Of a DNA stretch of 64,000 bases, positions 53,482 to 61,208 are shown one piece after another. The notes under the pieces were generated by a model. It ran no database searches, was not told where the DNA came from, and was given only the letters and a program-made list of their open reading frames with translations. This DNA is from Roseiarcus sp963759955 (lineage in GTDB: Bacteria > Pseudomonadota > Alphaproteobacteria > Rhizobiales > Beijerinckiaceae): positions 1 through 64,000 of the forward strand of contig CAVXCA010000038.1 in NCBI GenBank assembly GCA_963759955.1, read 5' to 3'. A program made the translations under genes and the position numbers. How positions within the stretch are numbered: the stretch's first letter is position 1; each line of letters begins with the position of its first letter.

Positions 53482-54789
53482 CTACCCCTCCCCGCGCTCC
53501 CGCCGCAGCTTGGCCCAGTACTCCAGCCGCTTCCTGATCTCGCGCTCGAAGCCGCGCTCTACGGGGTCGTAGAGCTTGCGCCGGCCGAGCGCTTCGGGCC
53601 AGTAGTTCTGGCCGCTGAAGGCGTCGGGCTGGTCGTGGTCGTATTGGTAGCCGGCGCCGTAGCCCTCGCCGCGCATCAGCTTGGTCGGCGCGTTGAGGAT
53701 GGTCTTGGGCGGGGTCAGCGATCCCGCGGATTTAGCGAGCGCGGTCGCCGCCTGGAACGCGGTGTAGACGGCGTTGGACTTGGGCGCGGTGGCGACATAG
53801 ACGACGGCTTGAGCGATCGCCAGTTCGCCCTCGGGGCTGCCGAGGAAATCGTAGGCGTCCTTGGCGGCGTTGGCGATCACCAGCGCCTGCGGATCGGCGA
53901 GGCCGATGTCCTCGCTCGCCATCCTGACCACGCGCCGCGCCAGGAACAGCGGGTCTTCGCCGGCGTCGAGCATGCGCGCGAGATAGTAGAGCGCGGCGTC
54001 GGGGTCGGAGCCGCGCACGCATTTGTGCAGCGCCGAGATCAGGTTGTAGTGGCCCTCCTGCGCCTTGTCGTAGATCGGCGCGCGGCGCTGCACGACTTCC
54101 ACCAGACCCGCGGCGTCGAAGGTCTCGCCTTCGCGCGCGGCGCGCCAGACCTCTTCGGCGAGCGTCAGCGCGGCGCGGCCGTCGCCGTCGGCCATGCTGA
54201 TGAGCGCGGCGCGCGCGCCGGCGTCGAGCGGCAGCGGCTTGCCCTCGGCGCTCTCCGCCCGCGCGATCAGCTTTTCCAGCGCCGCCTCGTCGAGCGCGCG
54301 AAAGACGAGAACCCGCGCGCGCGACAGCAGCGCCGCGTTGAGCTCGAACGACGGATTCTCGGTGGTCGCGCCGATCAGCGTGATCGAGCCGTCCTCCATG
54401 ACGGGGAGGAACGAATCCTGCTGGGCGCGGTTGAAGCGATGGATTTCGTCGACGAACAGCAGCGTCGCGCCGCCGGTCGAGCGCCGCCCGCGCGCGGCGT
54501 CGAAAATCTTCTTGAGCTCCGCGACGCCGGAATGGATCGCCGACACCTGGACGAATTCGCCCCTGGTCTGGCGGCCGATCAGCCGCGCCACCGTGGTCTT
54601 GCCGGAGCCCGGCGGCCCCCAGAAGATCATCGAGCCGAGCGTCGGGGCCTGCAGCATCCGCGTCAGCGCGCCCTCGGGCCCGGTCAGATGCTCCTGACCC
54701 GCGACTTCGGCCAGACTTTGCGGGCGCAGCCGCTCGGGCAGCGGTGGGGGCGGCGCCAGCGCGCTCAGCATATCGGGGGGGCCGTTCAT
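53482..54789 (-). CDS. rarA: replication-associated recombination protein A (RarA/MgsA)
   Basis: AAA+ ATPase acting at stalled forks, related to clamp loaders. 435 residues. Walker A MIFWGPPGSGKTTVARLIGR, Walker B LLFVDEIHRFNRAQQDSFLP, sensor 1 ITLIGATTENPSFELNAALL, then the tetramerisation part with RMASEDIGLADPQALVIANA and GYGAGYQYDHDQPDAFSGQN. Starts back-to-back with the beta-lactamase-fold gene. Confidence 0.97.
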   Translation of the reverse strand: MNGPPDMLSALAPPPPLPERLRPQSLAEVAGQEHLTGPEGALTRMLQAPTLGSMIFWGPPGSGKTTVARLIGRQTRGEFVQVSAIHSGVAELKKIFDAARGRRSTGGATLLFVDEIHRFNRAQQDSFLPVMEDGSITLIGATTENPSFELNAALLSRARVLVFRALDEAALEKLIARAESAEGKPLPLDAGARAALISMADGDGRAALTLAEEVWRAAREGETFDAAGLVEVVQRRAPIYDKAQEGHYNLISALHKCVRGSDPDAALYYLARMLDAGEDPLFLARRVVRMASEDIGLADPQALVIANAAKDAYDFLGSPEGELAIAQAVVYVATAPKSNAVYTAFQAATALAKSAGSLTPPKTILNAPTKLMRGEGYGAGYQYDHDQPDAFSGQNYWPEALGRRKLYDPVERGFEREIRKRLEYWAKLRRERGEG

Positions 54790-54887
54790 GGCTCACTTTG
54801 TCCCGTCGACCGGAACGAGTCCAGTCTTGCCGCCGCGCGCCGTTTCGAACATGGTGCGCGCGTTTCGAACGACGCGAGGAGGTCCCG

Positions 54888-56087
54888 ATGCACGCCCCGT
54901 CCACCGCGCCTTCGGGCCTGCCGACCGCCCGACCCGAAGAAGTCGGCCTTTCCAGCGCCGGGCTGCGACGCCTGACCGACGCGATGGAGCGCGAGATCGC
55001 GGCGGGCCATGCGCCGGGCGTGTCGATGCTGGTCTCGCGGCACGGCAAGGTCGCCTTCGCGCAGACCCTGGGCGCGCTCAGGCCCGGCGGGCCGCCGATG
55101 GCCGCCGACGCGCTCTTCCGCATCTATTCCATGACCAAGCCGATCGTCTCGGTCGCCGCGATGACGCTGGTCGAAGAAGGGCGGCTGCTGATTTCCGATC
55201 CGCTCGCCAAGTACATCCCCGCCTTCGCCAAGACGATGGTCGGCGTCGAGAACGGCGACAGGCTCGATCTCGTTCCGCTCAAGCGCCCGATCACCATCCA
55301 GGACCTGATGCGCCACACTTCGGGCCTCACCTACGGCTTCACCGGCGCCTCCCACGTGCAAAAGCTCGTCCACGCGGCCGCGCCGATGAGCCAGGAGAAG
55401 AGCGCGGCCGAGCACGTCGAGGCGCTCACCGCGCTGCCTCTGCAGCATCAGCCCGGCGAAGTTTGGGAATACAGCCATTCGACCGACGTGCTCGGGCGCG
55501 TCATCGAGGTGATCGCCGGCCGCAGCCTCGGCGAATTCTTGCAGGAGCGGATTTTCACGCCGCTCGGCATGGCCGACACGGCGTTCTACGCGCCCGACGC
55601 CAAGCGCGAGCGCCTCGCGCAGCCCTACTCGTTCGACATGCTGACCGCGGCGAGAATCGACACGATCGAGTCGCGCGAGCCGCCGCTTTGCGAGATGGGC
55701 GGCGGCGGCCTCGTCTCGACCATCGGCGACTACGCGCGCTTTCTCGCGATGGCGAGCGGCGGCGGCGCGTTCAACGGCGCCCGCATTCTCGGTTCGCGAA
55801 CCCTCGCCTACATGGCGAGCGACCATCTCGGGCCGAACGTCGTCAAGAACCACTTTCTGCTATGGCCCGGCCACGGCTTCGGGCTCGGCTTCGCAGTGCG
55901 ACTCGAGCCGGGAATTGCGCCGACGGCGGGCGCCGTCGGCGAATATTTCTGGGGCGGCGTCGCCGGCACCGTGTTCTGGATTTCGCCGCGCGACGCGCTG
56001 TTCGCGATCCTGATGGTGCAGGCCCCGGAACATCGCGAATATTTCCGCCTGCTCTACCGCAATCTCGTCAACGCGGCGATCGTTTGA
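54888..56087 (+). CDS. serine beta-lactamase-fold hydrolase (esterase EstB-like)
   Basis: 399 residues from ATG 54888 (GAGGAGGTCCC). Class-C-like motifs: catalytic Ser and Lys in FRIYSMTKPIVSVAAMTLVE, YSHSTDVLGRVIEVIAG in place of YxN, and YFWGGVAGTVFWISP near the KTG position. No signal peptide, so a cytosolic esterase or D-aminopeptidase-like enzyme is more likely than an antibiotic-degrading lactamase. It faces rarA, 98 bp apart. Confidence 0.88.
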   Translation: MHAPSTAPSGLPTARPEEVGLSSAGLRRLTDAMEREIAAGHAPGVSMLVSRHGKVAFAQTLGALRPGGPPMAADALFRIYSMTKPIVSVAAMTLVEEGRLLISDPLAKYIPAFAKTMVGVENGDRLDLVPLKRPITIQDLMRHTSGLTYGFTGASHVQKLVHAAAPMSQEKSAAEHVEALTALPLQHQPGEVWEYSHSTDVLGRVIEVIAGRSLGEFLQERIFTPLGMADTAFYAPDAKRERLAQPYSFDMLTAARIDTIESREPPLCEMGGGGLVSTIGDYARFLAMASGGGAFNGARILGSRTLAYMASDHLGPNVVKNHFLLWPGHGFGLGFAVRLEPGIAPTAGAVGEYFWGGVAGTVFWISPRDALFAILMVQAPEHREYFRLLYRNLVNAAIV

Positions 56088-56105
56088 GCGCCGCGGCGGG
56101 CAGGA

Positions 56106-56552
56106 TCACCATACCCCGGTGTTGGCCATCGACGCCCAGGGCTCGGCGGAGGCCAGCGCCGCGCCCTTCTGGATCAGCTCGATCGAGATGGCGTCGGGGG
56201 AGCGGATGAACGCCATGCGGCCGTCGCGCGGCGGGCGGTTGATGACGACCCCGGCCTTTTGCAGCCGCTCGCAAGTCGCGTAGATGTCGTCGACGGCGTA
56301 GGCGAGATGGCCGAAATTGCGCCCGCCCGTATAGACCTCGGGGTCCCAGTTGTAGGTCAGCTCCACCAATGGCGCTTGCGTCTTTTTTGCGTTCTCGGCG
56401 TCGCCCGGCGCGGCGAGGAACACCAGGGTGTAGCGGCCCTTCTCGTTGGTCGTGCGCCGCACCTCGACGAGGCCGAACTTGCCGACGAAAAAGTCCAGCG
56501 ACGCCTCGAGGTCGCTGACGCGAATCATGGTGTGCAGGTATTCCATGGTCAT
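56106..56552 (-). CDS. gloA: glyoxalase I-like VOC protein
   Basis: 148 residues from ATG 56552 (GGAAGGACCC). TMEYLHTMIRVSDLEASLDF start, LVFLAAPGDAENAKKTQAPL, VELTYNWDPEVYTGGRNFGH with metal ligands, and SPDAISIELIQKG at the end. This is close to lactoylglutathione lyase, which detoxifies methylglyoxal with glutathione. The C-terminal tail ALASAEPWASMANTGVW is longer than in E. coli. Confidence 0.88.
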   Translation of the reverse strand: MTMEYLHTMIRVSDLEASLDFFVGKFGLVEVRRTTNEKGRYTLVFLAAPGDAENAKKTQAPLVELTYNWDPEVYTGGRNFGHLAYAVDDIYATCERLQKAGVVINRPPRDGRMAFIRSPDAISIELIQKGAALASAEPWASMANTGVW

Positions 56553-56640
56553 GGGTCCTTCCCGGTTTGCGTCGACGCGGCCGACAGAGCATAAGGGCGA
56601 GCCGCCAGGCGATCGGTGAAAACGCTCGCTCGACCTATAC

Positions 56641-58041
56641 ATGTCCTCGATGACCCTAGCCGACAAGAACGACGCTCATTCGAAGCTCAAACAGCGCGCC
56701 GCGCTCGCCTCGGTCGCGGCGAGCCTCGCCCTCACGCTCGCCAAGTTCGCCGCCGGCGCCATGGCCGGTTCGCTGGCGCTGCTCTCGGAGGCCGCCCACA
56801 ACGGCCTCGACATCGGCGCCAGCGCGCTGACCTATTACGCCGTGCGCGTGTCCGACAAGCCGGCCGACGAGGATCATCCGTTCGGCCACGCCAAGATCGA
56901 GGCGGTCGCGGCGCTCGCGCAGACCGGGTTTCTGCTTGTCCTCGCCGTCGCCGTCGCCTTCGTCGCGCTGCGACGCGTCGGCGAGGCCACGGTCGTCGAC
57001 GCCAATTTCTTCGCGTTCGGCGCGATCGTGCTGTCGATCGGCGTTGACACCGTGCGCTGGCGCGCGCTGGCGCGCGTCGCCCGGGAAACCCAGAGCGACG
57101 CGCTCGCCGCCGACGCGCTGCATTTTTCCAGCGATCTTCTGTCTTCGGCCCTCGTCCTCGTCGGCCTCGCGGCGACGCGCGCGGGCTGGCCGCATGCCGA
57201 CGCGCTCGCCGCGGTCGGCGTCGCCGTCTTCATCGGCGTCGCCGGCTTTCGGCTGGGACGGCGCACCGTCGACGCGCTCGTCGATGCAGCGCCCAAGGGC
57301 CTCGCCGGCGCCCTGCGCGTCGCCGTGGAGCGCGTGCCCGGCGTCGCGGGAACCGATTTCGTTCGGCTTCGCCGCAGCGGCGCGCGGATCGTCGGCGATC
57401 TCGGCCTGTTCGTCTCGCGCACCCTGCCGCTGGAGCGCGTCGCCGCGATCAAGACGGAAGTCGCCGAGGCGATCGCGCACCGCTGGCCTTATGTCGCGCT
57501 GACCGTCACCGCCAATCCGCTCGCCCTCGACGACGAGACCGTGCTGGAGCGCGTGCAACTGATCGCCGCTCGGCGCCGCCTGTTCATCCATCACGTCGCC
57601 GTGCAGAACGTCGACGCGCGTAAGTGCGTGACGCTCGATCTGGAAGTCGACGGGCGCATGAGCCTGGCGAGCGCCCATGAAATCGCGACGCAATTGGAGA
57701 CCGCCATCCAAGCCGAATTGGGCGCCGACATCGAAGTCGAGACCCATATCGAGCCGTTGGAGACGCGGGAGATCGGAGGCCGCGCGGCCGATCCCGCCGT
57801 GACAGAAAAAATCGCGCTTGCGCTTGCGCGCTACGCGGCGCGCGACGGCGTCTTGCGCGACATCCACGACGTGCGGGTTCGCGCCGCGGCGGGTGGCTTA
57901 ATCGTGATTTTTCACTGCCTCGTCGACCCCGAAGCCACGGTCGAGGCGGCCCATGGCCGAGTCGATGCGCTCGAACGATCGGTGCGTGACGAATTCCCCG
58001 ACGTCGTTCGCGTCATCGGTCACGCCGAACCCGCGCGCTGA
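56641..58041 (+). CDS. cation diffusion facilitator family transporter
   Basis: 466 residues. Inner-membrane divalent metal efflux by proton antiport. Six helices: SLALTLAKFAAGAMAGSLAL, SEAAHNGLDIGASALTYYAV (metal site with His and Asp), DHPFGHAKIEAVAALAQTG, and DALHFSSDLLSSALVLVGLA (second site His and Asp). The cytosolic C-terminal half is about twice normal length and contains two ferredoxin-like domains (VETHIEPLETREIGGRAADP between them). Metal unknown. Confidence 0.92.
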   Translation: MSSMTLADKNDAHSKLKQRAALASVAASLALTLAKFAAGAMAGSLALLSEAAHNGLDIGASALTYYAVRVSDKPADEDHPFGHAKIEAVAALAQTGFLLVLAVAVAFVALRRVGEATVVDANFFAFGAIVLSIGVDTVRWRALARVARETQSDALAADALHFSSDLLSSALVLVGLAATRAGWPHADALAAVGVAVFIGVAGFRLGRRTVDALVDAAPKGLAGALRVAVERVPGVAGTDFVRLRRSGARIVGDLGLFVSRTLPLERVAAIKTEVAEAIAHRWPYVALTVTANPLALDDETVLERVQLIAARRRLFIHHVAVQNVDARKCVTLDLEVDGRMSLASAHEIATQLETAIQAELGADIEVETHIEPLETREIGGRAADPAVTEKIALALARYAARDGVLRDIHDVRVRAAAGGLIVIFHCLVDPEATVEAAHGRVDALERSVRDEFPDVVRVIGHAEPAR

Positions 58042-58136
58042 CGGCGAAATTGCGTCGCAAATTTGACGCGACAACTGGCGCTGCGCCACGAAGAGTCTAT
58101 GTTTGCTTCCGAAGGACTCTATTGATTCGGCGCGCC

Positions 58137-59066
58137 ATGGAATTCGACAACGACGCACCCGACTTGCGCAGCGCTCACGTCATCGTGGTCGGCAACGAGA
58201 AGGGCGGCGCAGGCAAATCGACGCTATCGATCCATCTCTCCGTGGCGCTGCTCAAGGCGGGCTACAAGGTCGCCTGCATCGATCTCGACACGCGCCAGCA
58301 AACCCTGACGCGCTTCTTCGAAAACCGAAAGTCATGGTCGGCGAATGCTCACTGGCCGATCGAATTGCCGCGCCACTGCGCGATGGCGCGCGGACAGTCG
58401 AACGACGTGCGCGCCAACGAGGCGCATGAATTCGCACTGTTCGCCGAGGCGATCGGCGCGGTCGAGCACGAATACGAATTCGTCGTCATCGACACGCCGG
58501 CGAGCAACTCCTACCTGATGCGGCTCGCACATTCTCTCGCCGACACCTTGGTCTCGCCGCTCAACGACAGCTACATCGACGTCGACGTGTTTTCGCGCGT
58601 CCATCACGACCGCTCGCAGCGCGGCGCGGTGGCCCATTACGCCAGCCTCGTCATGGAGGCGCGACGCAAGCGCCGCCTGGTCGACAACGGCGTCATCGAC
58701 TGGGTGATGGTGCGCAACCGTATGGCCACCGTCACCAGCAACAACGCCAAGCAGATCGCGGTCAGCGTCGCGCGGCTGGCGACGGAATTGCGCTTTCGCG
58801 TCGCCGACGGCCTGCACGACCGCGTCATCTTCCGCGAATTGTTTCCGATCGGCCTCACCGCGCTCGATCCGATCGAGGACGCCGCCGCCGGAGCGTTGAC
58901 GAGTTCGCAGAACGCGGCGCGGCGCGAAATCGAAGGACTCGTCGCGGCGCTCGATTTGCCCTCACGCACGCCGGGCGTCGAGCACCTGGCGTCGCGCCGC
59001 TCATGGCACGCGCGCGTCGCGCATTATTATCGCGAACTCGGCGCCGTCGATCCCGTCTACAATTGA
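58137..59066 (+). CDS. mipZ: MipZ-type division-plane ATPase
   Basis: 309 residues from ATG 58137. VIVVGNEKGGAGKSTLSIHL is the MipZ Walker A; CIDLDTRQQTLTRFFENRKS, FVVIDTPASNSYLMRLAHSL, SPLNDSYIDVDVFSRVHHD, VIDWVMVRNRMATVTSNNAK and DRVIFRELFPIGLTALDP match the Caulobacter protein segment by segment. MipZ inhibits FtsZ away from midcell in alphaproteobacteria. The C-terminal 40 residues are extra. The stop overlaps a possible TTG start of the next gene. Confidence 0.94.
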   Translation: MEFDNDAPDLRSAHVIVVGNEKGGAGKSTLSIHLSVALLKAGYKVACIDLDTRQQTLTRFFENRKSWSANAHWPIELPRHCAMARGQSNDVRANEAHEFALFAEAIGAVEHEYEFVVIDTPASNSYLMRLAHSLADTLVSPLNDSYIDVDVFSRVHHDRSQRGAVAHYASLVMEARRKRRLVDNGVIDWVMVRNRMATVTSNNAKQIAVSVARLATELRFRVADGLHDRVIFRELFPIGLTALDPIEDAAAGALTSSQNAARREIEGLVAALDLPSRTPGVEHLASRRSWHARVAHYYRELGAVDPVYN

Positions 59067-60034
59067 GCGCGGGGGCGAGCGTTTCGCGGCCGGCGGCCAA
59101 AACCGCCCTCTGCTTCACGCCCGACCTCGCGTTCTTTCGGCCCGCCGTGCGCGCCGCGGCGTCGCTTCTCGCGCAGGGCGACGCCGACGCGTTCGACATT
59201 TTCATCGTCTGCGAGAGGAGCGACGTCGCGCCGGGATTCGAATCGCTCGATCCGGCCTTGCGCGACAAGATCGAGCTGCTGACCGTCGATTTTTCGCGCT
59301 TCGAGCGTGGCCTCGCCGGCCGCGGCCGCTTTTCGCGGGCGGTCTTTCGCCGTCTGTTCCTCGATCGCGTCCTGCCGGAATCCTATCGCCGCATCGTCGC
59401 CATGGACTCGGACATGTTGGCGGCGCGGCCGGGACTCGCTCGTCTGAGCCAAATCGATCTTCGGGGCAAGCCGATCGCGGCGGCCTACGACATGATCTAT
59501 CTCATGGATTTCAAGGGCGGCGCGCTCGCGCGGCGGTTTCGGGCGCACCGCCGCTCGCTCGGCCTCGACCTCGCGACGCCCTATTTCAACGCCGGCCTGA
59601 TGGTCGTCGATCGCGCCGCCTGGCGCGCCGCCGCGCTCGGCGATCGCGCCGCCCGTGCGCTACGCGACGAGCCGCGAAGATTTCCCTTCATGGAGCAGGA
59701 CGCGCTCAACGCCATCCTTGCGGGCGGCTTTGCGCCGCTGTCGCCGCGCTGCAATTTCATGGGCGATTTCTTGTCTCTCGATCTGGAAGCCGCGATCGCG
59801 CCGATCGCGCTGCACTTCGTCAACAGTCCCAAGCCCTGGGAGTACGCGCGCTGGCGCGGCGAAGCGCGCTTTGCCGAAGCCTATCGAAGCTGGTTCGCCG
59901 CTTCGCCATGGCCGGACTGGTCGGCGCCCGCTCCGGCCGCGCGCGCGCGCAAGCCGCGCCGGACCGCCGCGCGCCGCCAATTCGCCGAACGGCTGACCGC
60001 GTTCTTGGCGACGCAGCGTTTCGTCGATGATTAA
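59063..60034 (+). CDS. glycosyltransferase family 8 protein
   Basis: About 323 residues. TALCFTPDLAFFRPAVRAAA start, the metal-binding DxD in RRIVAMDSDMLAARPGLARL, TPYFNAGLMVVDRAAWRA, FPFMEQDALNAILAGGFAPL and LHFVNSPKPWEYARW are GT8 features (sugar transfer from UDP-sugars, often to LPS). Start uncertain: TTG 59063 overlaps the mipZ stop as TTGA; ATG 59003 would lie 64 bp inside mipZ. The basic tail ARKPRRTAARRQFAERLTAF may touch the membrane. Confidence 0.85.
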   Translation: MSAGASVSRPAAKTALCFTPDLAFFRPAVRAAASLLAQGDADAFDIFIVCERSDVAPGFESLDPALRDKIELLTVDFSRFERGLAGRGRFSRAVFRRLFLDRVLPESYRRIVAMDSDMLAARPGLARLSQIDLRGKPIAAAYDMIYLMDFKGGALARRFRAHRRSLGLDLATPYFNAGLMVVDRAAWRAAALGDRAARALRDEPRRFPFMEQDALNAILAGGFAPLSPRCNFMGDFLSLDLEAAIAPIALHFVNSPKPWEYARWRGEARFAEAYRSWFAASPWPDWSAPAPAARARKPRRTAARRQFAERLTAFLATQRFVDD

Positions 60035-60169
60035 CGAACCCTCGCCGCTTCTCGACTTTGGCGCCAAAGCATTAGGGTTAAATCGAAATTAAGAAGTCTC
60101 GGCCAGATTCCCTTCGGGAGCGCTGCGACTCGTCGCGGCGCGGCCCTCGCTTGAATGGGGATCGAGTCG

Positions 60170-61111
60170 ATGAAGAGAATTGCCGCCGCCGCTCTCGCCG
60201 GCATCGCGCTGGCGCCGACGCCTTCGCTGGCCGCGGACCTGTTCGGCACGGCGCCGCCCCTGGTGTCGTATCCCGCCGAGAACAACCCGATGGCCGAGGT
60301 CGGCTCGAACTGGTATTTGCGCGGCGACGTCGGCCTCGACTTCGATCCGGCGGCGAGCTTCTCGATGGCGGCCGTTTCCACGCCTGCGCAGGGCGCCGGG
60401 GTCCTGCCGTTCGACAGTTCGCTCGGATCGTCGCGCGACCGGGAAGATTTTTCCGGCGATCTCGGCGTCGGCTATCGATTCAACAATTATCTGCGCGGCG
60501 AGGCGACTTACGAATACCGGGTCGGCCCGTCGGGCGACAACGCCAATACGGTCATTTGCCCGCAAAGCCTTACCGCCGAGGGGACGAGTGGGTATCTTTA
60601 CGATACTTCGCAGATCTGCAACGGCAGTCTCGGCCTTCACCAGCACAATTCGACGGCGCTGGCGAGCGCTTACGTCGACTTGGGCAATTATTGGGGCGTC
60701 ACGCCCTATGTCGGCGCCGGCGCCGGTTTGAATGCGAACACGATGAGCGGGACCGTCGCCTATACGGAGAATGTCGGCGGAGCTTCGTACAGCGCCAATC
60801 TCTCCAACACGGGAACCGTGCAACAGACGTGGGTCAATTCGTCCGGCGCGCCGATCTCGCCGCAACCCAACGTCGCGTTTGCTCAGCAGGACTGGAACCG
60901 CTCGATCCACAGCACGAAATACACCATGGCCTGGGCGCTGATGGCCGGCGTAGGAATCCAGATATCGCCCAGCGCGACGCTCGATATCGGCTATCGCTAC
61001 CTCAACGCCGGCGTCGTCAACACGCCGATCACCTCCCAGGTCGGTTCGAGCGTCAAGCAATTGAATTCGTCGCAGGAAGTTCGCGTCGGCATCCGCTATA
61101 TGGCGGATTGA
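60170..61111 (+). CDS. outer-membrane beta-barrel protein (Omp25/31-like)
   Basis: 313 residues from ATG 60170; a start five codons earlier is possible. Signal MKRIAAAALAGIALAPTPSL. Barrel strands alternate, e.g. SNWYLRGDVGLDFDP, DLGVGYRFNNYLRGEATYEY, WGVTPYVGAGAGLNANTMSG, ATLDIGYRYLNAGVVN, and the C-terminal QEVRVGIRYMAD, as in the Hyphomicrobiales Omp25/Omp31 group. A 136-bp gap to the GT8 gene holds the probable promoter. Confidence 0.88.
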   Translation: MKRIAAAALAGIALAPTPSLAADLFGTAPPLVSYPAENNPMAEVGSNWYLRGDVGLDFDPAASFSMAAVSTPAQGAGVLPFDSSLGSSRDREDFSGDLGVGYRFNNYLRGEATYEYRVGPSGDNANTVICPQSLTAEGTSGYLYDTSQICNGSLGLHQHNSTALASAYVDLGNYWGVTPYVGAGAGLNANTMSGTVAYTENVGGASYSANLSNTGTVQQTWVNSSGAPISPQPNVAFAQQDWNRSIHSTKYTMAWALMAGVGIQISPSATLDIGYRYLNAGVVNTPITSQVGSSVKQLNSSQEVRVGIRYMAD

Positions 61112-61208
61112 CGCGGCCTGCCCATTTTGGCGGCGCCAACCTTGACGTCGGGCGGGGATTGGGCTTCCCATCGCGGGTCTTCTTGTCCCGAGAACGGCGC
61201 CGGCCCGA